Source of the DNA: CAVXNP01 sp963763305
GTDB taxonomy: Bacteria > Pseudomonadota > Gammaproteobacteria > Xanthomonadales > Rhodanobacteraceae
Direction of reading: 5' to 3'
DNA length: 64,000 nucleotides
Assembly: GCA_963763305.1 (NCBI GenBank)
Contig: CAVXNP010000001.1
Location: 1,116,001-1,180,000 of the forward strand
The notes beneath the pieces were generated by a model. That model was not told the origin of the DNA. It was given only the letters and a program-made list of their open reading frames with translations, and did not search any database. The position numbers and the translations under genes were made by a program. Within the stretch, counting starts at the first letter, position 1. The number at the start of each line of letters is the position of its first letter. Below are positions 7,900 to 19,189 of the stretch, piece by piece.

Positions 7900-8289
7900 T
7901 CAGAGCAGCCAGGGATCGTCGCGCACGCCCTGCACCGCCCGCCCAGTCGCCTGCGCGAAGCGTGGATCGAACGGATCGGGCATCGCGCCCCAATAGTCGT
8001 GGCCGCTGGAGACGGTGGCGTAGCCTCCGCGAATCTCGATTGAGCGTGTGTACGCCAACCGGTGCGCCTGGCCCAGCGCCGGATCGCTCCAGTCGCCCAA
8101 GCGTGTTGAAGGCCCATGCCTGCAGCCGGTCCAACGTACGCCTGCGCCAGCGCGCAGGCGCCTGTATCCTTTCGACGCGGTACAGGTTGGCCGCGTAGAG
8201 ACCAGCGCGGCGACGGCCACGCCCACCACGATCATCACCAGCAGGGCGAACATGCCCATGCCGGCCAGTGCAGCCAACGAAGAACTCAT
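7900..8289 (-). CDS. small membrane-anchored hypothetical protein with a double frameshift
   Basis: The start at 8289 gives MSSSLAALAGMGMFALLVMIVVGVAVAALV, one membrane helix. In the annotated frame the following ~35 residues are Arg/Cys-rich and unlike protein, while the neighbouring frame reads YAANLYRVERIQAPARWRRRTLDRLQAWAFNTLG. The first frame then resumes with DWSDPALGQAHRLAYTRSIEI and ends VQGVRDDPWLL. Two compensating indels, near 8190 and 8095, would restore a protein of about 129 aa. The family is not recognised. Conserved-looking Trp/Tyr positions (SSGHDYWGAMPDPFDPRFAQ) suggest a real domain. Confidence 0.55.
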   Translation of the reverse strand: MSSSLAALAGMGMFALLVMIVVGVAVAALVSTRPTCTASKGYRRLRAGAGVRWTGCRHGPSTRLGDWSDPALGQAHRLAYTRSIEIRGGYATVSSGHDYWGAMPDPFDPRFAQATGRAVQGVRDDPWLL

Positions 8290-8445
8290 GACTTTCCCCT
8301 AGTCGTGGTCGAGTGGACCACCGCGCCATCGGCAGCCCCCGCCGCGCGCCGGCACCGCGACAGACTAACAGCCTGCCGGACCGCGCTGGCCGCGCCGGCA
8401 CGGCGCAGCGTCAGGTGTCGGCTGCACGCGCTGCGGCACCCCGGC

Positions 8446-9777
8446 TCACAGCACCGCCTGGCGCTCCAGCCAGCGCCAGCCGTAGTAGCCGGGCACGCCC
8501 AGGGCGATGATCAGCAGGCTCATGCCCGCGTCCTGCGGCGAGTGGATCGCGGTGGCGACGATCACCCCCAACACGGTCAGCACGAACACCAGCGGCAGCC
8601 AGGGGTACAGCGGCACGCGATAGGGCGAGGGCTGGTCCTTGAGGTAGCGGCGGTACCAGAACAGGGTGGCGATGCCGAACGCATGCGCCAGCCACTCGCC
8701 GACCGTGGTGTAGTCCAGCAGCTGCCCGAAGGTACCGGACAGGGTCAACACGATCGCCCAGACGCCCAGCGTGGCCAGGGCCACCTGGGGGACCCGGCTG
8801 CGCCGGTCGACCCGGCCCACCGCGCTGAAGAACATGCCGTCGGCGCCCATGGTCTGCAGCACCCGCGCGCCGCCGGCGATGGCGATGTTGCAGTAGCCGA
8901 AGGTGGAGCAGGCAATGCCGACGGCAATGACCGTGGCGCCGCTTGGTCCGAACAGGCGCTGCATCAGGTCCGCCGCGGGCGCCTGGCTGGCCGCCAGGCC
9001 GGCATGACCGAGCCCGGCCAGGTAGGCGAAGTTGACCAGCAGGTAGCAGATGACCACGCCCAGCATGCCCATGCCCAGCGCCCGCGGCAGGGTACGCTGG
9101 GGGTTGCGCACCTCGCCGGCCAGATCGTTGAGATAGTGGAACCCGCCGTAGGCGAACAGCACCGGCAACAGCGCGCCCAGCAGCGCACCCTGGGGCACCG
9201 GGTGCGCCGTGTCCGCCGCCAGCGCCAGCCCCAGGTGGCCACGCGCCAGCACCAGCCCGACCACCACCAGCAGCGCGATGGCCGCCAGCTTGAGCACGGT
9301 GAAGATGTTCTGCACCAGCGAACCGGCGCGGATGCCGAACAGATTCACCCCCACGATGAAGCCGATCGCACCCACCGCGGTCGGCTTGATGAATACCGGC
9401 GGCAGGCCCAGCGCAGCGCAGAAGTAGTCGGCGAACGTGGTGGCGACCGCGGCGATGCTGCCGGGGTAGTTGATCAGCGCCATGGTCCAGCCGAACAGGA
9501 AGGCCGGCAGCTGGCCGAAGGCCTCGCGCAGGTAAATGTAGGTGCCGCCCGCCTGCGGCCGGCGGGCGCCCAGTTCGGCGTAGCACATCACCCCGGCCAG
9601 GGTGAGCAGGCCGCCGATCGCCCACAGCACCAGCAACTGGGTACCCGACCCGGTGCGCTCGGCCACGGTGGCCGGGTTGCGGAAGATGCCGGCGCCGATG
9701 ACCCCGCCGATGACCACCATGGCCGCGTCCCAGACACCCAGGCGACGCAGGTACGGGCTGGCGGTTTCGCTGCTCAT
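8446..9777 (-). CDS. amino acid permease, APC superfamily
   Basis: A 443-aa, about 12-helix cytoplasmic-membrane transporter. The family hallmark GGVIGAGIFRNPATVAERTG lies in helix 1. YAELGARRPQAGGTYIYLREAFG follows in helices 2-3, and later GGFHYLNDLAGEVRNPQRTLPRALG. Length and motifs fit APC/LAT-type amino acid permeases; the substrate cannot be told from sequence. The ATG at 9777 is chosen because it sits just before the amphipathic YLRRLGVWDAAMVVIGGVIG. It is transcribed away from hppA. Confidence 0.9.
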   Translation of the reverse strand: MSSETASPYLRRLGVWDAAMVVIGGVIGAGIFRNPATVAERTGSGTQLLVLWAIGGLLTLAGVMCYAELGARRPQAGGTYIYLREAFGQLPAFLFGWTMALINYPGSIAAVATTFADYFCAALGLPPVFIKPTAVGAIGFIVGVNLFGIRAGSLVQNIFTVLKLAAIALLVVVGLVLARGHLGLALAADTAHPVPQGALLGALLPVLFAYGGFHYLNDLAGEVRNPQRTLPRALGMGMLGVVICYLLVNFAYLAGLGHAGLAASQAPAADLMQRLFGPSGATVIAVGIACSTFGYCNIAIAGGARVLQTMGADGMFFSAVGRVDRRSRVPQVALATLGVWAIVLTLSGTFGQLLDYTTVGEWLAHAFGIATLFWYRRYLKDQPSPYRVPLYPWLPLVFVLTVLGVIVATAIHSPQDAGMSLLIIALGVPGYYGWRWLERQAVL

Positions 9778-10020
9778 GCGTGCGGGCTTCGTTCCGGGTA
9801 GATCGGCCCACCATAGCGCGCCCGACCGCCGCTGGGGAGGGGCCGGCCAGCTGCCGCCGGGCGACCGGCTTCCGTGCGCTGCGCCGCACAACACGATCGG
9901 TGACGACCTCTGCCTATACTCGGGCTCAACCGGTCTTTTCCGACGGCGAGCGCCGCGCTGCGTGGGGCAAGGGGATCCAGGTGGCCGGCATCAGCGGTAA
10001 CCATTGATGGGGAGGCTCAG

Positions 10021-12069
<2,049 letters not shown>

Positions 12070-12096
12070 CGCGCGGCCCGATGATCGAAGCGACAA

Positions 12097-12127
12097 CCAG
12101 AGGCCCGCACCCGCGGGCCTCTGGCTT
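12097..12127 (+). terminator. hppA terminator
   Basis: A 12-bp perfect stem, CCAGAGGCCCGC (12097-12108) and GCGGGCCTCTGG (12113-12124), with a 4-nt loop and a short CTTT tail. It lies 28 bp after the hppA stop. Confidence 0.75.
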
Positions 12128-12149
12128 TCAAAGGCAAGGCCCAGGTGGG

Positions 12150-12224
12150 GTAGGGTGGGCTTCAGCCCACCGGCTCTTCTGCGTTTCCGCTTCGTTGGCT
12201 TTGGTGGGCTGAAGCCCACCCTAC
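12150..12224. repeat. REP pair (BIME-like)
   Basis: Inverted REP copies at 12150-12171 and 12203-12224, followed by two degraded partial copies (CCCACCCTACG) to about 12246. The loop contains CTTCGTTGGCTTT, the reverse complement of the AAAGCCAACGAAG found inside the 2196-2312 pair. The two pairs are therefore the same composite unit in opposite orientation. Confidence 0.9.
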
Positions 12225-12329
12225 GCCCACCCTACGCCCCCCTACGTCCAGCCCGCACCACCCGGCGCCGTACCCCTGACTTTAGTCACGGGCACAAACC
12301 GGTGGCTCCCCGCACACTGGAGCTTTCCC

Positions 12330-14462
12330 GTGCGGCGGAGCGACTCCTTGAAGACATCCTTCCTCTGGCTCGCCCTGACGCTTGGCGTCACACTGGGCGG
12401 CATGGCACACGCAAACGATCCCGCACCTGCCGGTACGCAGGCCCCCGACGATCCGTACCTGTGGCTGGAGGACATCGACGGCGCCAAGCCGATGGACTGG
12501 GTACGCCAGCACAATGCGATCACCGTGGAGAAATACGCCCAGACCCCCGCCTTCAAGCAGCTGGACACACGCCTGCTCGAAGTGCTGGATTCGGACGCCC
12601 GCATCCCGTTCGTGCAGAAGCTGGGCGACCAGTACTACAACTTCTGGCGCGACAAGGACCATCCCAAGGGCCTGTGGCGGCGCACGACGCTGGCCGAGTA
12701 CCGCAAGCCGCAACCGGCCTGGGAAACCGTGATCGACCTGGACGCGCTGGCTGGAGCCGAGGGCGAGAACTGGGTCTGGCACGGCGCGCAATGCCTGAAG
12801 CCGGACTACCGTCGATGCCTGGTCTCGCTCTCGCGCGGCGGTGCCGATGCCGACGTGGTGCGCGAGTTCGACCTGACCGACAAGGCCTTCGTGAAAGACG
12901 GCTTCTTCGTTCCCGAAGCCAAGACGCAAGTCGCCTGGATCGACCGCGACCATGTCTACGTGGGCACCGATTTCGGTCCCGGATCGATGACCCAGTCCAG
13001 CTATCCGCGGATCGCCAAGCAGTGGACCCGCGGCACGCCGTTGTCGGCCGCGACCACCGTGTACGAGGGCAAGCCGACCGACCTGGCCGTATCCGCCTAC
13101 CGCGACCACACGCCCGGCTTCGAGCGTGACTTCGTGGAGCGGGCGCTGGCCTTCTACGACAGCGAAACCTATCTGCGCCGTACCGATGGCACGCTGCAGA
13201 AGATCGACGTGCCGACCGACGCCCGAACCAGCGTCGAGCGCGAATGGCTGCTGATCGAGCCGCGCAGCGACTGGACCGTGGATGGCACCACCTACAAGGC
13301 CGGCTCACTGCTTGCGGCGAACTTCGATGCCTACATGGCAGGCAAGCGCGCGCTGACCGTGCTGTTCGAACCGACCGACACCACCGCGCTGGACGGCTAC
13401 TCCTGGACCCGCCATCACCTGATCGTCAACGTGATGGAGGACGTGGTCAACCGGCTGGAGGTGCTGACCCCGCAGGCGGGCGACTGGAAGCGCGAGCCGC
13501 TGGGTGGCGCGCCGGCGCTGTCCAACATCGAAGCCGGCGGCGTCGATGCCGACGACAGCGATGCGTACTTCCTGACCGTGTCCGGCTTCCTGCAGCCGAC
13601 CACGCTGTACTACGGCGTGCTGGGTGAGGGTGAGGCCACGGTGCTCAAGGACAGCCCCAGCTTCTTCGACGCGACGAAGTATCAGGTCAGCCAGCATTTC
13701 GTGCAGTCGAAGGATGGTACCCGCGTGCCCTACTTCGAGATCGCGCCGAAGGACCTCGAGCTCGATGGCAGAAACCCCACCCTGCAGTACGGCTACGGCG
13801 GTTTCGAGATATCGCTGCAGCCGAACTACAGCGGCAGCGTCGGCCGCGCCTGGCTGGAGAAGGGCGGCGTCTACGTCATCGCGAACATCCGTGGCGGCGG
13901 CGAATACGGCCCGCGTTGGCACAAGGCCGCGCTCAAGGCCAACCGCCCGCGTGCCTACGAGGATTTCGCCGCGGTCTCGCGCGACCTGATCGCGCGCAAG
14001 GTCACCTCGCCGGCGCACCTGGCCGCGATGGGTGGCAGCAACGGCGGCCTGCTGATGGGCAACATGCTGACCCAGTATCCGCAGTTGTACGGCGCGATCG
14101 TCAGCCAGGTCGCGCTGCTGGACATGAAGCGCTACACCCACCTGTCCGCCGGTGCCTCGTGGATGGCCGAGTACGGCGACCCGGACAAGCCGGCCGAATG
14201 GGCCTGGATCAAGACCTTCTCGCCGTACCGGAACACCCGGGCCGGAGCGCATTACCCGCCGGTGCTTTTCACCACCTCCACCCGCGACGACCGCGTCGGC
14301 CCGGTGCATGCGCGCAAGATGGCGGCCAGGATGCTGGCGCAGGGTCATGACGCGAGCTTCTACGAGAACATCGAAGGCGGTCACGGCGCGGCGGCGGACA
14401 ACCAGCAGGCCGCCTTCATGAGTGCCCTGGCTTACAGCTACCTGTGGGAACACGTAAAGTAG
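12330..14462 (+). CDS. exported prolyl oligopeptidase family serine peptidase (S9A)
   Basis: A 710-aa peptidase that should cleave short peptides after proline. A signal peptide (LKTSFLWLALTLGVTLGGMAHA) directs export. DDPYLWLEDIDG is the usual N-terminal signature, and a beta-propeller follows to about residue 430. The alpha/beta-hydrolase C-terminus has the nucleophile in MGGSNGGLL (S570), the acid in TSTRDDRVGP (D653/D654) and the base in EGGHGAA (H685). The GTG at 12330 is a possible start; an in-frame TTG at 12348, right before KTSFLW, is an alternative. A prolyl-hydroxylase-like gene follows after 48 bp. Confidence 0.92.
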   Translation: MRRSDSLKTSFLWLALTLGVTLGGMAHANDPAPAGTQAPDDPYLWLEDIDGAKPMDWVRQHNAITVEKYAQTPAFKQLDTRLLEVLDSDARIPFVQKLGDQYYNFWRDKDHPKGLWRRTTLAEYRKPQPAWETVIDLDALAGAEGENWVWHGAQCLKPDYRRCLVSLSRGGADADVVREFDLTDKAFVKDGFFVPEAKTQVAWIDRDHVYVGTDFGPGSMTQSSYPRIAKQWTRGTPLSAATTVYEGKPTDLAVSAYRDHTPGFERDFVERALAFYDSETYLRRTDGTLQKIDVPTDARTSVEREWLLIEPRSDWTVDGTTYKAGSLLAANFDAYMAGKRALTVLFEPTDTTALDGYSWTRHHLIVNVMEDVVNRLEVLTPQAGDWKREPLGGAPALSNIEAGGVDADDSDAYFLTVSGFLQPTTLYYGVLGEGEATVLKDSPSFFDATKYQVSQHFVQSKDGTRVPYFEIAPKDLELDGRNPTLQYGYGGFEISLQPNYSGSVGRAWLEKGGVYVIANIRGGGEYGPRWHKAALKANRPRAYEDFAAVSRDLIARKVTSPAHLAAMGGSNGGLLMGNMLTQYPQLYGAIVSQVALLDMKRYTHLSAGASWMAEYGDPDKPAEWAWIKTFSPYRNTRAGAHYPPVLFTTSTRDDRVGPVHARKMAARMLAQGHDASFYENIEGGHGAAADNQQAAFMSALAYSYLWEHVK

Positions 14463-14510
14463 GCGGTCCGCTCACTCACTCCGCGCCACCTGCGGCGCGG
14501 ATCACCAGCC

Positions 14511-15344
14511 ATGAAGAAACAGCCCGTCCGCGCCGAACTGCGTCAATGGATCCTCGATACCTCGCGTGCCGGCCATGCGGTGGCCGAGGTGATCCGCTTG
14601 ATGCAGGAATCCGGCTACGAGGCGCGCGCCAGCCGCCGCATCGTGGCCGAAGTGCTGAACCTGCCAACTTCGGCCCTGACCGCCGACACTGCTCGTCCCC
14701 CGGGTCGCCGTACGCGACACCCGGCACCGCCGCGCGCGCTGCTGGACGGTCATGAAGTACGCATCGCCCTGAGCATGGACCGGCCCCCGTTGCGGGTGCT
14801 GGAGAACCTGCTGACGGAGGACGAGTGCCAGCAACTGATCGAGCTGGCGCGACCACGGTTGCAGCGCGCACGCACCGTCGCCACCGATGGCTCGCAGCAG
14901 ATCGACGAGGCGCGCACCAGCGAGGGCATGTTCTTCGCACTGGGAGAGCTGCCGCTGGTACGCACCATCGAACAGCGCATTGCCGACCTGTTCGATCTGC
15001 CGGTGGAACACGGCGAAGGGCTGCAGATCCTGCATTACCTGCCGGGCCAGGAATACCTGCCGCACTACGACTGGTTCGACCCGGGCCAGCCCGGCTACGA
15101 GGCGATCACCCGGCGCGGCGGCCAGCGTGTGGCCAGCGTGGTGATGTACCTGAACACGCCCGAGGAAGGCGGCGCCACCGGCTTTCCCAATCTGGGCATC
15201 ACGGTGACCGCGTTGCGCGGCTCGGCGGTCTATTTCGCCTACGACAGCGGCGACGCCAGCTCGCTGCACGCCGGCCTGCCGGTGACCCGCGGCGAGAAGT
15301 GGATCGCCACCAAATGGCTGCGCGAGCGGCCGTTCGTGGACTGA
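14511..15344 (+). CDS. 2OG-Fe(II) oxygenase, prolyl 4-hydroxylase type
   Basis: A 277-aa non-haem iron dioxygenase that would hydroxylate a peptidyl proline or similar target using 2-oxoglutarate. The C-terminal double-stranded beta-helix shows the iron triad H185-x-D187 (LPHYDWFD) and H253 (SSLHAGLPV), with K263 in RGEKWIATKW for the co-substrate carboxylate. The first ~80 residues form a separate helical region (RAELRQWILDTSRAGHAVAEVIRLM) followed by a basic, proline-rich linker. The start at 14511 lies 48 bp after the prolyl oligopeptidase gene, so they may be co-transcribed. The substrate is unknown. Confidence 0.9.
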   Translation: MKKQPVRAELRQWILDTSRAGHAVAEVIRLMQESGYEARASRRIVAEVLNLPTSALTADTARPPGRRTRHPAPPRALLDGHEVRIALSMDRPPLRVLENLLTEDECQQLIELARPRLQRARTVATDGSQQIDEARTSEGMFFALGELPLVRTIEQRIADLFDLPVEHGEGLQILHYLPGQEYLPHYDWFDPGQPGYEAITRRGGQRVASVVMYLNTPEEGGATGFPNLGITVTALRGSAVYFAYDSGDASSLHAGLPVTRGEKWIATKWLRERPFVD

Positions 15345-15376
15345 GACGCCGATGAGCGGCACGCGACGCGCGCGCG

Positions 15377-16426
15377 TCAGATAGCGCCATGGCGCGACGC
15401 GCCGAGCCGACGCCTTGCGTTGCCGCCAGCGCCGGGCGGCAGCTCCGACGCTGGCGCTTGAAGGCGCGGTTGAACGCCGCCGCCGATCCGTAACCGACGC
15501 TGTCGGCCACCTGCTCGATGCTGATGCCGGGACTGGTCCAACAGGCCGGAGGCCAGCTGCAGGCGCCAGTTGCGACAGGTACTGCATCGGCGGCAGTCCG
15601 CATGAACCGCGAGAAATGCGCGGCGAAGGCCGAACGCGACATGCCGACTTCGCCAGCGAGCGTTTCGAGGGTCCAGGACTCCGCGTCGGATAGCCGTGCA
15701 TCAACCGCAACGCGTCGCGCACCTGCGGGTCGCGCAGGCCCGCCAGCCAGCCGGTGGAATCCGGCGTGCAACGCAGGTCGAATGTAGCTGCCGCACCGCG
15801 TTGCAGGAGCATCAACTCGCTGAGCCGCGACAGGATCGACTCGCTGCCCGCGCGCGGCCGCTCGGGTTTCCTCCAAGGCGCGTACGAAACAGGTGCCGGA
15901 TGAGCTGGCCGTCGGGCCCTTCGCAGCGCACGGAGAACATGCCCGGCAAGCGCTTCCAGGATCGGGTTGAACGGGCTTGGCGTCGAATCCGAAATAGCCG
16001 CAGGACATGTGCGTGCAGGCGCCGGCGCCGCCCACCTCCCTGTACACGAAGGGCAGTTGCGCATCGCGCGGGTTGTAGTAGAGGTCGACGATTCGACGTG
16101 ACGCGCGGATGCCGTCGCTGCGAGCCCATGTAGTGCGCCACGCCGCTCGGTGCAGATCACGATGTCGCCTGGCGCCGCCTGCACCTCGAGCCTGTCCGCG
16201 CGCGGGACCGGATCGCCTTCCGGCCGGCCGCTTCCGGCCCAGCAGGGCGCTCCATCGAGCACCAGGTGGAACAGGACGATGCGCTCGAAGTCCGGGCATC
16301 ACGCTGCTCGCTGGATGCATGCGCGCGGGCGGCGTTTCGGCGACCCAGGGCGCGTGGCAGTGCAGGTCGAAATAGAGCGGCACCGGTCATGCGCACGGCG
16401 CGCAGGACATCGGACAGGACATCCAT
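15377..16426 (-). pseudogene. AraC family regulator (cupin plus HTH), multiply frameshifted
   Basis: Read from 16426: MDVLSDVLRAVRMTGA, then in a second frame YFDLHCHAPWVAETPPARMHPASSVMP (cupin domain start), then in others GDIVICTER and YFGFDAKPVQPDPG. The AraC helix-turn-helix pair follows: SWTLETLAGEVGMSRSAFAAHFSRF and ISIEQVADSVGYGSAAAFNRAFKR, with the probable stop at 15377. At least five frame changes interrupt about 340 residues. The segments are well preserved, so decay is recent or the sequence is poor here. It is divergent from another broken gene at 16698. Confidence 0.65.
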
Positions 16427-16697
16427 GGTCGGCCCTCCGTGACGGCATCTGGCGCGGTCGGCGATCGTGTCCAACCGAACTGAAGACGGCAACTGGACGA
16501 GCATTGGAGGGTCGGCCGAAATGCCTGCGAGACGCCACGAGCCATAGCCCACCGGTGGCCTCCCGGCGGACGTTCAACGATGGCGGCAGCACGGGCATGG
16601 CCCATGCCATCACGGTAGCAGGAATCCGACGGGGTATCCACCGCGGGGGAGCGACGACACCATGCGCAATGCCATCCGGCGATATAGGAGAACCGAC

Positions 16698-17269
16698 ATG
16701 TTTCTGACGCGACATTGGATGCTGCGGCTCGGCGCGGCATCTGTCGACAGCGCTCTGGGCGCAAGCGTGGCCCCCGCCAGGCCCGATTTCTTCCCCGGCT
16801 GGGACGTCGCGCCTGGTTCAGCAGGCACGCCAGGCCGGGCTGCGCTACGTCAACGTGCAAAACGCCATCGACGACGGGTACGTCCTGGCCACCGGCTGCG
16901 TGAGCGACGGCGGCCCCGGAGCCATGGGGGTGCACTACGTCAACGCTCGGCCCTGCTCGGCGACGGACCAGCTGGATCCAGACCATCCGGAGGCGCTGGT
17001 CTACGAGCCGCAACCGCTACGGGCGGGATGAACCTGGTGGCGCTGGAATACATGATGTTCTCCGACGTCTGGCGGACGCCAGGGCGAGCATGACACGCCG
17101 CCGGTGCTTCGCGGCCAGGCGCATGAACCTGATCGGCGCGCCGAACCGCTATCGCCATCCCCGCGTTCTACGAGCTGCACGTATGGGCTTTCCGCAACAA
17201 CCCGGACGGCGTGTTCGCCAACTTCAACACCCGCGTCACCTGCCTGCCAACTACGATCCGCCGGCGTGA
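16698..17269 (+). pseudogene. exported hypothetical protein, frameshifted
   Basis: MFLTRHWMLRLGAAS begins after TAGGAG. Later segments in shifted frames read RLVQQARQAGLRYVNVQNAI, DDGYVLATGCVSDGGPGAM and GVHYVN, then MNLVALEYMMFSDVWR, and finally FYELHVWAFRNNPDGVFANF with the stop at 17269. These blocks resemble a widespread uncharacterised exported family with a VHYDLHVW-type C-terminus (from memory). Several indels interrupt it. Together with the AraC gene it forms a divergent, doubly broken pair between intact neighbours. Confidence 0.5.
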
Positions 17270-17419
17270 GTGGCTGAAAGGTCGCCGCGGGCGCTGGGCC
17301 CGGGCCCGGTGCACCGCGGCCGGCGCGGCTTCCGCCTGAACGGCGGTTTGCTGCGCCGCAACAGCGTTTGCCGTATCCTTGCGGGCCTTCTTTCCCCCGA
17401 CTATCTCAAGGACAGCCCT

Positions 17420-17959
17420 ATGGGTCTGCATCTGGTCTCCGCCGGCCGCGACGTGCCACACGAAATCAACGTGATCATCGAGATCCCCAAGGATGCCGAG
17501 CCGGTCAAGTACGAGGTGGAGAAGGAAAGCGGCGCGATCTTCGTCGACCGCATCCTGTCCACGCCGATGCGCTACCCGTGCAACTACGGCTACGTCCCGG
17601 GCACCCTGGGCGGCGATGGCGATCCGCTGGACGCGCTGGTGATCCTGCCGCTTTCACTGATTCCCGGCTCGGTGATCCGCTGCATTCCCGTGGGCATGCT
17701 GAAGATGACCGACGAAGCCGGTGCCGATGAAAAGCTGATCGTGCTGCCGGCGCCGAAGATCTTCCCCGGCTATGCGCACATCACCGACATGAGTGGCGTG
17801 TCGCAGCACTGGCTCGAGCGCATCGGGCACTTCTTCGAGCATTACAAGGATCTGGAAAAGGGCAAGTGGGTCAAGGTGGATGGCTGGGTCGGCGCCGAGG
17901 AGGCCAAGGCCGAGATCACCGCCGGCGTCGCCCGCTACAAGGCCTCGCAGCAGGCCTGA
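17420..17959 (+). CDS. ppa: inorganic pyrophosphatase (family I)
   Basis: Soluble cytosolic PPase that hydrolyses PPi to two phosphates. At 179 aa it has the usual length. Conserved active-site blocks are VIIEIPKDAEPVKYEVEKESG (Lys/Glu), DRILSTPMRYPCNYGYVPGT (Arg, Tyr), the metal-binding GDGDPLDALV and a C-terminal HFFEHYKDLEKGKWVKVDGW. The ATG at 17420 follows CAAGGACAG. A strong terminator starts 26 bp downstream. The genome therefore has both a soluble and a membrane PPase within 7.5 kb. Confidence 0.97.
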   Translation: MGLHLVSAGRDVPHEINVIIEIPKDAEPVKYEVEKESGAIFVDRILSTPMRYPCNYGYVPGTLGGDGDPLDALVILPLSLIPGSVIRCIPVGMLKMTDEAGADEKLIVLPAPKIFPGYAHITDMSGVSQHWLERIGHFFEHYKDLEKGKWVKVDGWVGAEEAKAEITAGVARYKASQQA

Positions 17960-17984
17960 GCCCGATTTCCTTCGAGACTCGTGG

Positions 17985-18016
17985 AAAAGCGCGTCGCTGC
18001 GGCGGCGCGCTTTTTT
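17985..18016 (+). terminator. ppa terminator
   Basis: A 13-bp stem (AAAAGCGCGTCGC at 17985-17997 with GCGGCGCGCTTTT, one G-U pair) closed by a TGCG loop and running into six T. The A-run on the 5' side allows use for the convergent DUF2333 gene too. Confidence 0.85.
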
Positions 18017-18074
18017 CTGGAGCGTTGTTCCAATGCGCGTGCGACCTCCGCAGCCGGCGCACGCCCGGGATGAC

Positions 18075-19115
18075 TCAACCGCGCTTGAGCAGCTCGCGCA
18101 GGTCGATGATGGCCGCGTTGGCGCGTGAGACGTAATTGGCCAGCACCAGCGAGTGGTTGGCGAACAGGCCATACGGCGAGCCGTTGAGCACCATGGGGCT
18201 GTGCAACGGCCGCTGCGCCTCCTCCAGCTCGCGGATCACCTGCTGCAGGCTCGCATCGGCGTTCTTGTTCTGCAGGATCGGCGCAAAGTCGTGCCGCATC
18301 GCCCTGAGCTGGGCAAGCAGCGCCCAGGTATAGCCCCGCGCCTCGTAGAAGTTGTCGTCGATCCGGGTCCATGGCGTACGCACCAGGCGATCGCTGCTGG
18401 CCGCTGGGGCAGCGGGGCTGCTGGCGGCCGCGGCCGGTGCGATCGACGCAGTCGCAGGGGCCAGTTGCTCCTGCCCGGCGCTGGCCGACAATCGCTGCGA
18501 GAGCGACCCCAGGCGACTGGATACCACCTGCAGGTAATCGGCCAGGTTGTCCGCCCGCGCGTAGAATTGCCCGGCGCCCTGGCGATTGTCGCCGAGCCGT
18601 GCCAGATAGCCGTCCAGATGTCCGATCGCCTTGTCGTACTGGCCTTCGGAGCTGGGCAACAGCCAGCGGTCGTTGGGACTGGACAGCAACGGATCGGCCA
18701 GAGCCAGATCCCTGTCTTCGGTGGACTGGGTCTGCGAGCGGCTGAAGTCGTTGCGCAGCGCCCGCACCAGGTCGCGCGAGGCGGTCAGCACGCCGAACTC
18801 CCAGTTCGGCACGTTGTCCATCAGCACTCCCGGCGGGAGCTTGTCGTTGCTCAGGTAGCCGCCGCGCTTGTCCAGCAGCACCCGGACCGAGCCGATCAGT
18901 GTGGCCGTGGTAGTGGCACCGACCGGTGGCGGCGTGTCCAGTGGACGATTGACCTCGGTCAGCTCGTGCCGGGTCGTCGCGGAGGGATCCAGCGCTGGCG
19001 GCTCGGCATCCCACCACCACATCAGTGCGCCAATGAAGACCACCAGCACTGCGACGCCGATGGCGATCGCCATGCCGCCGGCCCGCCCGATACGCGAAGA
19101 AGCCTGCGAGTCCAT
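18075..19115 (-). CDS. DUF2333 family inner-membrane protein
   Basis: A 346-aa protein with one N-terminal membrane helix (GGMAIAIGVAVLVVFIGALMWWW, about residues 13-35) and a large periplasmic part. The blocks GSVRVLLDKRGGYLSNDKLPPGVLMDNVPNWEFGVL and LVRTPWTRIDDNFYEARGYTWALLAQLRAM are those I associate with DUF2333. An Ala/Pro/Ser-rich linker lies at about 222-245. Function is unknown; the C-terminal half looks helical. It lies on the same strand as the ferritin-like gene, 74 bp downstream of it. Confidence 0.88.
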   Translation of the reverse strand: MDSQASSRIGRAGGMAIAIGVAVLVVFIGALMWWWDAEPPALDPSATTRHELTEVNRPLDTPPPVGATTTATLIGSVRVLLDKRGGYLSNDKLPPGVLMDNVPNWEFGVLTASRDLVRALRNDFSRSQTQSTEDRDLALADPLLSSPNDRWLLPSSEGQYDKAIGHLDGYLARLGDNRQGAGQFYARADNLADYLQVVSSRLGSLSQRLSASAGQEQLAPATASIAPAAAASSPAAPAASSDRLVRTPWTRIDDNFYEARGYTWALLAQLRAMRHDFAPILQNKNADASLQQVIRELEEAQRPLHSPMVLNGSPYGLFANHSLVLANYVSRANAAIIDLRELLKRG

Positions 19116-19189
19116 CGATGTGCTCCGGGAAAAGGTCGCCCCAGCTTACACAACCGCCATCCACGCGGGGCCGCGGCGGTAGAGGCGAC

